The notes beneath the pieces are model-generated. The model saw only the letters and a list, made by a program, of their open reading frames with translations. It had not been told where the DNA came from and searched no databases. A program made the translations under genes and the position numbers. This document shows positions 27,692-37,500 of a stretch of 64,000 nt of DNA, in pieces. The stretch lies in the NCBI RefSeq assembly GCF_020103755.1, contig NZ_JAHSQD010000003.1, forward strand, positions 1 to 64,000, given 5' to 3'. Source of the stretch: Streptomyces sp. LS1784 (lineage in GTDB: Bacteria > Actinomycetota > Actinomycetes > Streptomycetales > Streptomycetaceae). Position 1 is the stretch's first letter, and the number at the start of each line of letters is the position of its first letter.

Positions 27692-27709
27692 TGGGAGATC
27701 GATCTCCCA
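27692..27709. promoter_or_regulatory. LacI-family operator, perfect 18-base palindrome
   Basis: TGGGAGATCGATCTCCCA is fully symmetrical with a central CG, the usual form of a LacI/PurR-type site. It lies 11 bases before the ribokinase ATG, overlapping its ribosome-binding region, and 97 bases before the divergent LacI gene. Confidence 0.75.
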
Positions 27710-27805
27710 CACTGTGGACCAGCCCCCGGAAACCGTCAAGTACCCTCGTGCTGCGCATTCCGCCAGCTCAGCCGAGCCCGATTCCGACCGCGAAGGACCG
27801 CCCAC

Positions 27806-28798
27806 GTGACAGCGCCCCGACTCCTCGACGTGGCCGCGGCCGCCGGCGTCTCCCGCGCGACCGCCTCACGCGTCCTGGCCGGCACCCCGCGCAACGTCGA
27901 CCCCGAACTCGCCCGCCGCGTCGAGGAGGCCGCCCAGCGCCTCGGCTACCGCACCAACCACTCCGCCCGGGCGCTGCGCACCGGCACCACGGGCACCATC
28001 GGCGTGGTCGTCCCCTCGCTCGCCAACCCGTACTTCGTCCAGCTCGCCGACGCCATCGCCCAGCAAGTCCGCGCCGCCGGCGGGCAGTTGGTGGTCTCCG
28101 ACGCCGCCAACGACACCGCCGTCGAGGCCGAGCAGATCGAGACCCTGCTCGGCGGCCGCGTCGACGGCCTGCTCGTCGTCCCCGTCTCCGCCGGCGCGTC
28201 CGGCCCCGCCGTCCGGGCCGCCGCCAAGCGCGCCCCCGTCGTCCTCTTCGACCGCTGGGCCACCGGCTCCGGCACCGTCGCCGTCACCCTCGACAACACC
28301 GCCGCGATGCGGCTGCTCCTCGACCACCTCGAAGGCCTCGGCCGCCACCGGATCGCCCTGGTCGCCGCCGACCAGGCCTCCTCCTCCGGCGCGGAACGCC
28401 TCGCCGCCTTCACCGAGGCCCGCGGGGCCGACGCCACCACCGTCCTGCTGCCCAGCTTCACCACCGACGCCGGCCGCACCGCGGGCCGCCGCATCGCCGA
28501 ACGGCACGCCGAGATCGACGCCGTCGTCTGCGGCGCGGACGTCCTCGCGGTGGGGCTGGTCAGCACCCTGCAGCGCTCGGCGGTCCCCGTCCCCGGCCGG
28601 ATCGCCGTCACCGGCTTCGACGACACCGAGATACTCGAACTCCTCGACCCGCCCATCACCTCCATCCGCCACCCGCTCACCACCATGGCCGAACGCGCCC
28701 TGACGCTCCTTCAGGCCCCTGACCGTGAAAGGACGGAGCGCGTGGAGCGCTTCGCTCCGCAGCTGGTGGTGCGCTCCTCCACGGACGCGAACGCCTGA
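27806..28798 (+). CDS. LacI-family transcriptional regulator
   Basis: A 330-residue repressor. The N-terminal helix-turn-helix and hinge (LLDVAAAAGVSRATASRVL to GYRTNHSARALRTG) are typical, followed by the periplasmic-binding-protein fold with IGVVVPSLANPYFVQLADAI and the C-terminal GFDDTEILELLDPPITSIRHP. The GTG at 27806 has GAAGGA eight bases upstream; the enormous upstream open frame is read-through. It probably represses the divergent ribokinase operon through the palindrome at 27692-27709 and is released by ribose or a riboflavin breakdown product (inference). Confidence 0.92.
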   Translation: MTAPRLLDVAAAAGVSRATASRVLAGTPRNVDPELARRVEEAAQRLGYRTNHSARALRTGTTGTIGVVVPSLANPYFVQLADAIAQQVRAAGGQLVVSDAANDTAVEAEQIETLLGGRVDGLLVVPVSAGASGPAVRAAAKRAPVVLFDRWATGSGTVAVTLDNTAAMRLLLDHLEGLGRHRIALVAADQASSSGAERLAAFTEARGADATTVLLPSFTTDAGRTAGRRIAERHAEIDAVVCGADVLAVGLVSTLQRSAVPVPGRIAVTGFDDTEILELLDPPITSIRHPLTTMAERALTLLQAPDRERTERVERFAPQLVVRSSTDANA

Positions 28799-28891
28799 CC
28801 CCGAGCAGCCGGCCACGCCCGCCGGACCGGGCCCCACGCCGCACCGCCTGCACGACCGACGGACACGTCGAACGGTCCGAGCAACCACGAC

Positions 28892-28929
28892 GTGGTACCG
28901 GTGCGCGGCGAACCGCACACCGGTACCAC
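28892..28929. terminator. Bidirectional hairpin between lacI and the MFS gene
   Basis: Arms 28892-28908 and 28913-28929 pair at 16 of 17 positions around a CGAA loop. The two flanking genes converge here. Confidence 0.85.
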
Positions 28930-28962
28930 TTCCCGGCCATCGGCCTCGACCGGCCGGGACGC

Positions 28963-30309
28963 TCAGGCCTGCCGCCGCACGGCGATGACCACCGCGCCCA
29001 GGACGCACGCGACGGCGGCGGTGACGTAGGCGAGGTGGTAGCCGGCGAGCTGGTCCCCGCTGGTCGCCGCGACCAGAACCATCACCGCCACGCCCGCACT
29101 GGCGCCGATCTGCTGCGTCACGACGTTCACCGCGCCGGCGACGGCGTGCTGCCGCTCCGGGACACCGGAGAGGCCGGCGGACGTCATCGAGGGGAAGTTC
29201 AGCCCCTGGCCGATGCCGCTGACCACCAGACCGGGCAGCACGTGCAGCACGTAGCTGCCGTCCTGCGGCGTGCCCAGCCACAGCCCCGTACCCACACCGA
29301 TCAGGACGAGGCCGACGGCCATCAGCGTTCGCGGGGAGTACGCGGCCAGCAGGCGACCGGTGGCGAAGTTGGCGGTGAGGAACACGGCCAGGGACATGGG
29401 CACCAGCGCGACACCGGACTCGAAGGGCGAGTAGTGCAGCATGCCCTGCAGGTACAGCGGCGCGAAGAACAGCATCCCGACCGAGCCCATGTACTGGAGG
29501 AACGCCGCCAGGCTCGCCTCCCGGACCGAGCCGATCCGGAAGAGGCCGAGCGGAAGCACCGGGTCGGCGGTGCGGTGCTCCCGCACGACGAACAGCACCA
29601 GGGAGACCACCGCGGCGCAGAGGATGATCCACGCCGTCGCGCCGCCGCTGCTCACGCCGACGACGAGCAGCGTGAGGCCGAGCGTGCCCGTGATCGCGCC
29701 GGGCAGGTCCAGCCGACCGCGGTGCCCGGCACCGTCGGGCAGTCCGATGCGCGTCGCGGCCAGTACGCCGAGTCCCAGCAGCACCGAGAACCACAGCACC
29801 GAACGCCAGCCGAAGAACTCGGTCAGGACGCCGCCCAGCAGGACCCCGCCGCTGAAGCTCGCGGCGCCGACGGCCGCGTACACCCCGAAGGCCCGGTTGC
29901 GCGCCGGGCCGGCCGGGAACGTGTCGGTGAGCAGGGCCAGCGCGGCCGGCCCGGACAGGGCGGCGCCGATGCCCTGGACGGCGCGCGCCCCCAGCAGCGT
30001 CGCGGCGTTCGGGGCCACCGCCCCGACCAGCGCGGACACGGTGAACAGGGCGACACCGACCTCGAACACCCGCCGCCGCCCGAGCACATCGGCCAGCCGG
30101 CCACCCACCAGCAGGAAGCCGGCGAACGTGACGGCGTAGGCGGTCATGACCCACTGGAGCGTGGTTTCGTCGAGGTGGAAGCGCTCTCCGACGGACGGCA
30201 GGGCGGCGTTGAGCACTCCGAGACCGCTCACGTCCAGTGCGAGCGCCCCGGCCAGCACCCCGAGCGCCAGCCCCGGCCGGCTGACCCGCTCGATCGCGGT
30301 GTCGGTCAT
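28963..30309 (-). CDS. MFS drug-efflux transporter, DHA2-like
   Basis: A 448-residue transporter with about 14 hydrophobic segments. It has motif A as GGRLADVLGRRRVFEVG, motif C-like GPAALALLTDTFPAG and the start ALALDVSGLGVLNAALPSVGE, all typical of EmrB/QacA-type H+ antiporters. The ATG at 30309 begins MTDTAIERV. It lies 1.2 kb from the PKS/NRPS operon and points away from it, so it could export that product or serve an unrelated function. A TTGAGA-17-GACAAT promoter candidate lies about 120 bases upstream. Confidence 0.9.
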   Translation of the reverse strand: MTDTAIERVSRPGLALGVLAGALALDVSGLGVLNAALPSVGERFHLDETTLQWVMTAYAVTFAGFLLVGGRLADVLGRRRVFEVGVALFTVSALVGAVAPNAATLLGARAVQGIGAALSGPAALALLTDTFPAGPARNRAFGVYAAVGAASFSGGVLLGGVLTEFFGWRSVLWFSVLLGLGVLAATRIGLPDGAGHRGRLDLPGAITGTLGLTLLVVGVSSGGATAWIILCAAVVSLVLFVVREHRTADPVLPLGLFRIGSVREASLAAFLQYMGSVGMLFFAPLYLQGMLHYSPFESGVALVPMSLAVFLTANFATGRLLAAYSPRTLMAVGLVLIGVGTGLWLGTPQDGSYVLHVLPGLVVSGIGQGLNFPSMTSAGLSGVPERQHAVAGAVNVVTQQIGASAGVAVMVLVAATSGDQLAGYHLAYVTAAVACVLGAVVIAVRRQA

Positions 30310-30425
30310 GCGGGCCTGCCCGCGAGGTCGCGGCCGGCGAGTGCCCGGCCAGGGGGGTCGCTTCGCCGCGGCCGGGTGGACGGCACACGGCACTGCGGGA
30401 AACGCCCGGCTAAGGAGCTGTCGGC

Positions 30426-30454
30426 ATTGTCCGATGCTGCATCAAGTTTCTCAA
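30426..30454 (-). promoter_or_regulatory. Candidate promoter of the MFS gene
   Basis: Minus strand: TTGAGA (30454-30449), exactly 17 bases, GACAAT (30431-30426). Plausible vegetative type, with no second line of evidence. Confidence 0.35.
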
Positions 30455-30748
30455 CTGCCATGCGGCCAGCTTGCATTGGTCGCTCATCCGCTGTCCACCC
30501 CGCCCGGCGCGCATGATACCGGCAGTGCTCGCTCCGCGGAATCATTCGCCCACCATCGACCGGAGCCCGACGGCAGCGGGCGAGGCGCCGCCGAGCCGGG
30601 GCGCCTTCACCCCGGGTGCGGACCGCCGCGGTCGGGGCGGCTGATTTCGGCCGCGGGGCCGGCGATTCCGCACATCCGTCCCACCCGAGGAGATCGAATC
30701 GGACACTTTGGCGATCAAATCCCGCCACCGCTTCAACCGGCCCTCGAA

Positions 30749-30798
30749 GTGCGCAATCCTGTAGTCGATGCACTCGTAGTCGATACACCTCTGCGCAC
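30749..30798. repeat. Direct repeat framed by an inverted repeat, regulatory candidate
   Basis: GTAGTCGATGCACTC (30761-30775) is followed head-to-tail by GTAGTCGATACACCTC (30776-30791), a 15-base period. GTGCGCA (30749-30755) and TGCGCAC (30792-30798), reverse complements, bracket the pair. It lies 750 bases upstream of the PKS start. Confidence 0.4.
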
Positions 30799-31478
30799 CA
30801 CGGGCGGATGACAGAGACCAGCGCTGCGCAATCCCCGGCAGCGGAATTGCCTGGCAGGCCGATCGGCAGGAGCCGCACGCGTCGGCGAGAATTCCACAGT
30901 GAGCCGCTGATTGGTGAGTCGCCGATGTGCGATCACTCGAACAACCCCGAAGCCCCTGACCCTCACCCTGCATTGCCGCGTCGCGCGGTCGGCACTTCGA
31001 GCCCTTCTTCCTGCCACGAGAGGAGCAGCACTGCCCGACCGCAAGCCCATTCATGACATGTCCAGGCCCAGGGTCTCGCCGGCCGGACGCCCGGCGCCCC
31101 AGACGCGCATCCAGGCGGCCCAGGGACGGTTCGACCACGACATTGACCGCGCGCACCCCGGCCCCGAACTGCCGAAGAAGGCTGCGAGCGCGCACCGGAT
31201 CCGGCCTCCCGGTCCTTGACGGGAACGACGCACAGAACCAATCATCGAGGGGTTCATCGCCGGCAGCCGGAACGAGCCGTGCCGGCAGGGTGAAACGGCG
31301 TCGCCCGAACCGTGGTTCCCGCCCGCTTCACCGGATTTCCCGTTCGCTCTGAACGCGGAGACCGAAAACGCCGCTCCCGTCCTCACGCCGCCCGCCGGCT
31401 CCACCGCGACAATCGGTGCGGCGAGAGGTCCTTCCACGCCTCGATCCATCCCTTTTCGGCTGCCCGGACATCAACCTA

Positions 31479-31489
31479 CCCCCCCCCCC
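31479..31489. repeat. Homopolymer of 11 cytosines in the PKS leader
   Basis: An 11-C run lies 57 bases before the start codon of the first biosynthetic gene. Such tracts slip in replication and sequencing; here the change would fall in the 5' UTR. Confidence 0.8.
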
Positions 31490-31546
31490 GCTGGCCTGCC
31501 GTGAAGCTCCACCGTCCTTTCCATCCGCCCTGCTGAGGGAGTCGCC

Positions 31547-34500
31547 ATGCCCCAAGAGCGCGCAGCGCGAGACATATCCGCCGTAACGGATTTCCTGCTA
31601 TCCCGTTTTGCCGAGCTGATGGACCTGTCCGCGAACTCGGTGGACCGCTGGGCGCCGATGCACCGGTACGGGCTGGACTCGTTGAAGTCGGTGAACCTCG
31701 CGGCCTCCCTGTCCGAGTTCCTCGGCTGGCAGGTCCCGGCCACCTGGATGTGGCAGTACCCGACCGTCGACGGGCTGGCCCGCGCCCTCGTCGACGGTCC
31801 GCGTGCCGCGGAGCCCGCCCCGGGCGCCGAGCGCCGCAAGCCCTCGCACGAGCCCGTCGCGATCGTGGGCATCGGCTGCCGGTTCCCCGGAGGACCGGAC
31901 CCGTCCTCGTTCTGGCGGCTGCTGGTCGAGGGCGGCGACGCCGTCGGGCCGGTGCCGGCCGCGCGCCGCGATCTCCTGAACGACCGGGTGCGCTGGGGCG
32001 GGTTCATCGACGGCATCGACCGGTTCGATCCGCTGTTCTTCGGCATCTCGCCCCGCGAAGCCGTCCAGATGGACCCTCAGCAGCGCCTGATCCTGGAGTT
32101 GTCCTGGGAGGCCCTGGAGGACGCGGGCATCGCGCCGCACAGCCTCGTCGGCAGCGACACCGGCGTGTTCATGGCCTCCTGTTGGGGCGACTACGCCGCC
32201 CTGGCGCACTACCGCGGCCCCGACAGCCAGATCACCCCGCACACCGCGACCGGCATGCACGACGGGATCATCGCCAACCGCGTCTCCTACATCCTCGGCC
32301 TGCAGGGGCCGAGCATGGCCATCGACGCCGCCTGCGCCGGATCGCTGGTGTCGGTGCACGTGGGATGCCAGTCGATCCAGCTGGGCGAGAGCGACCTGGT
32401 ACTGGCCGGTGGCGTGAACCTGAGCTTCGTCTCCGACTACTACACCGCCATGGACCAGATGGGCGCACTCGCCCCGGACGGCCGCTGCAAGTCGTTCGAC
32501 GCCCGCGCCAACGGCTACGTCCGCGGTGAGGGCGCCGGCGTGGTCGTGCTCGCTCCGCTGAGCGTGGCGCTGGAGCGCGACCTTCCGGTGTACTGCCTGA
32601 TCAAGGGCAGCTCCTCCAACAACGACGGTCTGAGCAACGGCATGACGGCGCCCAACCCCCAGGCGCAGGAGAAGATGCTCCGCACCGCGTACCAGCGGGC
32701 GGGCATCGCACCGCACCTCGTGGACTACGTCGAGTGCCACGGCTCCGCGACGCCGCTCGGCGACCCGATCGAGGCCAACGCCATCGGCGCGGTCCTGGGC
32801 GGCGACCGCGCGGAGCCGCTGCGGCTCGGCTCCGTCAAGTCCAACGTCGGGCACCTGGAGGCGGCCGCCGGCATCGTCGGCCTGGTCAAGATCGCGATGT
32901 CGATGCGCAACGGCGTGCTGCCGCCGAGCCTGCACTACAGCGCGCCGAACCCGCAGATCATGTTCGACGAGTACAACCTGACCGTCCAGGACCGGCTGAC
33001 GCCGTGGCCGCGGCGGTCCGACGCCCGCCGCGGTGGCGTCAGCTCGTTCGGGTTCGGCGGCGCGATCTGTCACGTGGCCGTCGAGGAACTGCCGCGCCCC
33101 GAGGCCTCGCTCCTCCTGCTGGCCGCGGACTCCCCCGAGGCGCTGGCCGAGCAGGCCCGGGCGCTGCGCGACGGGAACGACCTGCGCGCGCTCTGCCGCC
33201 GGACGCCCGGCGACGGCCCGTTCCGGCTCGCGGCCACGGCCCGCGACATGGCCGAACTCCGCACCGGTCTCGACGCGTTCGGCAGCGGCACGCCCGCCCC
33301 CGGACTGAGCGTCGGGGAGAAGACCGACGGCAGGCCGCGGGTGGCGTTCCTGTTCTCCGGCAACGGCTCGCAGTGGGTGGGCATGGGCCGGCAACTGCTC
33401 GCCGGCCTGCCCGTGTTCCGCCGGTCCATGATGAAGTCCGACCGGCGGATGCGAGAGCTGCTGGGCTTCTCGCTCGTCGAGCAGCTGCTGTCCCCCGAGG
33501 GCCGCCTCGACGACATGGACGTGTTCCAGCCGCTGCTGTTCTCCATCCAGGTCGCGCTGGCCGAGACCTGGCGCTCGCTGGGGGTGGAACCGGACGTCGT
33601 CCTGGGACAGAGCGTCGGCGAGTTCGCCGCCTCCCACGTCGCCGGCGCGCTCGACTTCGACGACGCCTCCCGCCTGGCCGCCCACCACGGCCGGCTCCTC
33701 CAGCAGCTGGCCGTGGGACGCGGCGAGGGCATCGTGGTGATGACCCCCGCGGACGAGGTCCGGCCCCATCTGACCGGCGGGCTCACCGTCTCCGGCTACA
33801 ACGGCCTGAACTCCACCCTGGTCACCGGCACACCGCAGGAGATCGACGACCTCGTCCGGCGGCTGACCGAAGCGGGCGTCACCAACCACCGGGTGCGGAT
33901 GGGCCACGCCCCGCACTCGTCGCTGGTCGACCACGTCCTCGCCCCGCTGAAGGTCGAACTGGAGGGCATCCGGCCGCGGACCACCCGCATCCCGATGATC
34001 TCGACGGTCACCGGCGAACTCGTCGACGGCGCGGAGCTCGGGCCGGACTACTGGGCGGACAACCTGCGCCGCGAGATCCGGGTGGTCGACGCCCTGACGA
34101 ACCTGCGCGACCACGACATCGACGCGGTGATCGAGCTCAGCCCGCACCCCGTCCTGCTCAAGTCGGTGTCGGAGATCCTGCCGGCGGCCACCCTGCCCTC
34201 GCTCCGGCGCGGCGCCGACGAAGCCTCGACCCTGCTCGGCTCACTCGGTGCCCTGTACACCGCCGGGTTTCCCGTCGCGGCCCACCCCTTCCTGGCCGGC
34301 GACCGGGGACGGCACGTCGCGCCGAGCCCGGGCGACGCCGCGGCCGGCGAGCAGCTGCACCTCGTGCCCGTCACGGCCCGCACCACGGGCGCGCTGGCCG
34401 ACACCTGCCGCGAGCTGTCCAACCACGTCGAACGCGACCCGGGCCTGCGGGTCTGCGACCTCGCCTACACCCTCGCCGCCAGGCGCACCCATCACAGCCA

Positions 34501-37500
34501 CCGGATCGCGCTGTTCGCCCGCAACCGGCAGGACGTCCTGGACGGGCTCGCCCGGGTCGCCGCCGGCCAGTCACACCCCGACGTCGTCACCGGCACGGTC
34601 TCCGGCAGCACCGACCGCCGGGTGGCGCTGGTGTTCTCCGGCGGCGGCACCCAGTGGGTCGGCATGGGCCGGGAGCTGCTGCGCTCGCACGCCGGCTTCC
34701 GCACCTGGATGAACGCCTGCGACGCCGCCGTGCGCGCGGCCGGCGGTTTCTCGGTGCTCGACCACCTCGCCGCCCCCGCGGAGGAGGCCAGGTACGAGGA
34801 GATGGACTTCCAGCAGCCGGTGCTGTTCGCCCTCCAGGTCTCGCTGGCGAAGGTCTGGCTCGAACTGGGCATCGAGCCGGCGGCCGTCGTCGGGCACAGC
34901 CTGGGCGAGGTCGCGGCCGCCTGCGTGGCCGGGGCGCTGTCCCTGGAGGACGCCGCCCGCGTCGTGGTCGCCCGCTCGCACCTGCTGGAGCGCAAGGCCG
35001 ACGAGGGCGCCATGATCTCGGTCGACCTGCCGGAGGAGGAACTGCAGCCGCGGCTCGCCCCCTACGCGCAGCACGCCGCCATCGCCGTGGTCAACAGCCC
35101 CACCAGCGCGGCGGTCTCCGGCTCGCCCGAGGCCGTCGACGCCCTGGAGGCGGACCTCCGGCGGGACGGGATCTCGGTCCGGAGGATCCGGGTCGAACGG
35201 CCGGTGCACAGCCCCGGCATGGACCCGCTGATCCGGCCGCTGCGCGAGAGCATCGAGGGCATCACCCCGCTGACGCCGGCCATCCCCTTCCACTCCACGG
35301 CGCTGGCCGACACGGTGAACCCGGTCGCCGACGTCGACTACTGGGTGCACAACCTGCGCAACCAGGTCCGGTTCGCCGAGACGATCGGTGCGCTGGTCGA
35401 CCGGGGCGTCTCCACCTTCATCGAGATCGGCCCGCACGAGACGCTGCGCGGCGCGGTCGAGGAGATCGGGCTGTCCCGCGGTGCCCAGGTGCACGCGGTC
35501 AACTCGCTGCGGCGCGAGGAGAGCGACGTCCGCTGCCTGCTGGGCGCCGCCGCCTCGCTGTACGTCAGGGGCCTGCCGCTGACCTTCGACCCGCTGTTCG
35601 CCGACGACGTCGAGGTCGTGGAGACCCCGCTCGTCCAGTGGCAGAAGGACCGCTACTGGATCGACACCGAGCCCCGCCGCGAACCCGCACCGGCCCCGGC
35701 CCCCGTCGAAACCGTGCCCGTGGCCGCGGCCGTGGCCGTGGCCGCGGCCGCTCCGGTGGAGACGCAGCCGGTGGCGCAGCGGCCGGTGGCGGAGGTCGTC
35801 CTCGCCGAACTCGCCGACGCGCTGGGCGTGCCGGTGAGCAGGTTCGACACGGCCGCCGGCCTGCGGGACTTCGGCCTCGACTCGATGCTGGCGATCCGCC
35901 TCGTCAACAAGATGCAGGCACTGTTCGGGCACCGGGTGTCGCCGGTGGTGTTCCTGGACGGCCGCTCGATCTCCGAGGTCGTCGGTCACTTCGTCGAGAT
36001 CACCGGTGGACCGGCCGCGCCCGCGACAGCCACCCAGGCACCCCAGGCACCGGTCACGGCGGCCCGGCCCGCCCCGGCCCCGGCCCTCGGGGCCGAGCCG
36101 ATCCGGTCGTTCCTGGAGGACCTGTCCGAACTGGACGCCGAGGAGCTGGTCGAGGAACTGGACGCGCGCGGGCTGCTGGAAGCCACCGACGCACCGGCGT
36201 TGGAGCAGCTCCGGGCCGAGGGCCTCGGTCTCCGGGTGGCGCCGGCCTCGCACGGCCAGGCCTCGCTGTGGTTCATGCAGATGGTCGCGCCGGACGCCGT
36301 GCCCTACAACTTCATGGTGACCGCCCGGATCCGCACCGCGGTCGACGAGGACGCGCTGGAGCGCGCCGTCCAGGCCGTGCTGGACCGACACCCCGCACTG
36401 CGCACCGTCTTCGTCGAGGCGGGCGGCAGCCCGTACCAGGTCATCCTGGACGAACCGGTGTACGAGTTCCTCGTGGTGGACACCTCCGGCCTGGACGACG
36501 AACAGGCCCGCGAGGAACTGGCCCAGTACGGGCACGAGCCGCTCGACATGGACAACGGGCCGCTCGTGCGGATCGTCCTCATGAGGCGCGGGCCGGCGGA
36601 CCACTACCTGCTGGTGCTCGTCCACCACATCGCGTCGGACGCGGCGTCGGCCGACGTCATGATCCGCGAACTCCAGGAGTACTACGAAGGCGCCGACCCC
36701 GCCCGCAGCGCGCCGGTCGCCCCGTACACCGAGTTCGTCGAGTGGGAGCGGCAGTGGCTGGCCGGACCGGCGGCCGACGCGGCCCTGGAGTGGTGGTCGC
36801 GGAAGCTGGCCGACCCGCCCGCCCACCTCGACCTCTCCAGCAAGGAGCGGCCGCCGGGCGTCACCTACGAGGGCCGCGACATCGCGTTCCGCTGGAGCGC
36901 CGAGGAGACGCGCCTGCTGCGCGAGTTCGCGGTGCGCGAGGGCGTGTCGATCAGCACCGTCGTCCTGGCCGGGTTCTTCGCCACGCTCAACCGCGCGGCC
37001 GGGACCGAGGACTCGGTGCTGGCCACCGCCATCGCCCAACGGGCCGAGCCCGGCTGGGAATCCGCCATCGGCTACTACCTCAACACCGTGCTGGTACGCG
37101 CGAACCCCGCCGGCGACCGCAGCTTCCGCGAACTGCTGCACGAGGTCCACGCCTTCTCGCTCGGCCTCCTGGAGCACATGAACTACCCCCTCGACCTGCT
37201 GGCCTCCCAGCTGAAGCCGCCGCGGGCCGAGGGCCGCTCCCCGTGGTTCGACGTGGTGGTGAACTGGCTGTCCTCGGACGCGTTCCCCCGCTCCGTCAAG
37301 CTCTTCCACGGCGTCGGCGAAACCCTCACGCCGGACGGCGCACTGCCGCTCGAACCGCTTCAGGTGCGCAGGCACCTCGCCAAGTTCGACCTCGAAATCT
37401 CGATGGCCGACATCGACGGCAGGGTGGCCGGCCACGTCCAGTTCAAACCGAGCTACCTGGAAAGGCAGACCGTGACGGCACTGCTCGCGCTGTACCGCAC

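Larger units (their letters stand above)
30310..31546. other. Long non-coding region between the MFS gene and the biosynthetic operon
   Basis: The 1.24 kb hold several short open frames on both strands, but none has the third-position G/C bias of the surrounding genes or a recognisable product. Overall composition is less extreme, with A/T-richer islands near 30430-30490 and 30690-30790. Notable elements are the direct/inverted repeat at 30749-30798, a weak TTGACG (31216-31221) promoter-like start, and a run of 11 C at 31479-31489. It most likely contains the control region of the PKS/NRPS operon. A decayed gene cannot be excluded. Confidence 0.5.

Noticed and set aside
30911-31219. A 102-codon plus-strand frame in the gap before the PKS, with a plausible-looking C-terminal half
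   Set aside because: No good start or ribosome site and mixed third-position composition. A decayed gene is possible but not supportable.
35700-35760. GCGGCCGTGGCC-type short tandem repeats before ACP2 in the PKS gene
   Set aside because: They encode an Ala/Val/Pro-rich interdomain linker, ordinary for modular enzymes; not a separate element.
34571-37435. Long minus-strand frame opposite the PKS gene
   Set aside because: Shadow frame of the ACP2-C region; no recognisable protein and reversed codon bias.
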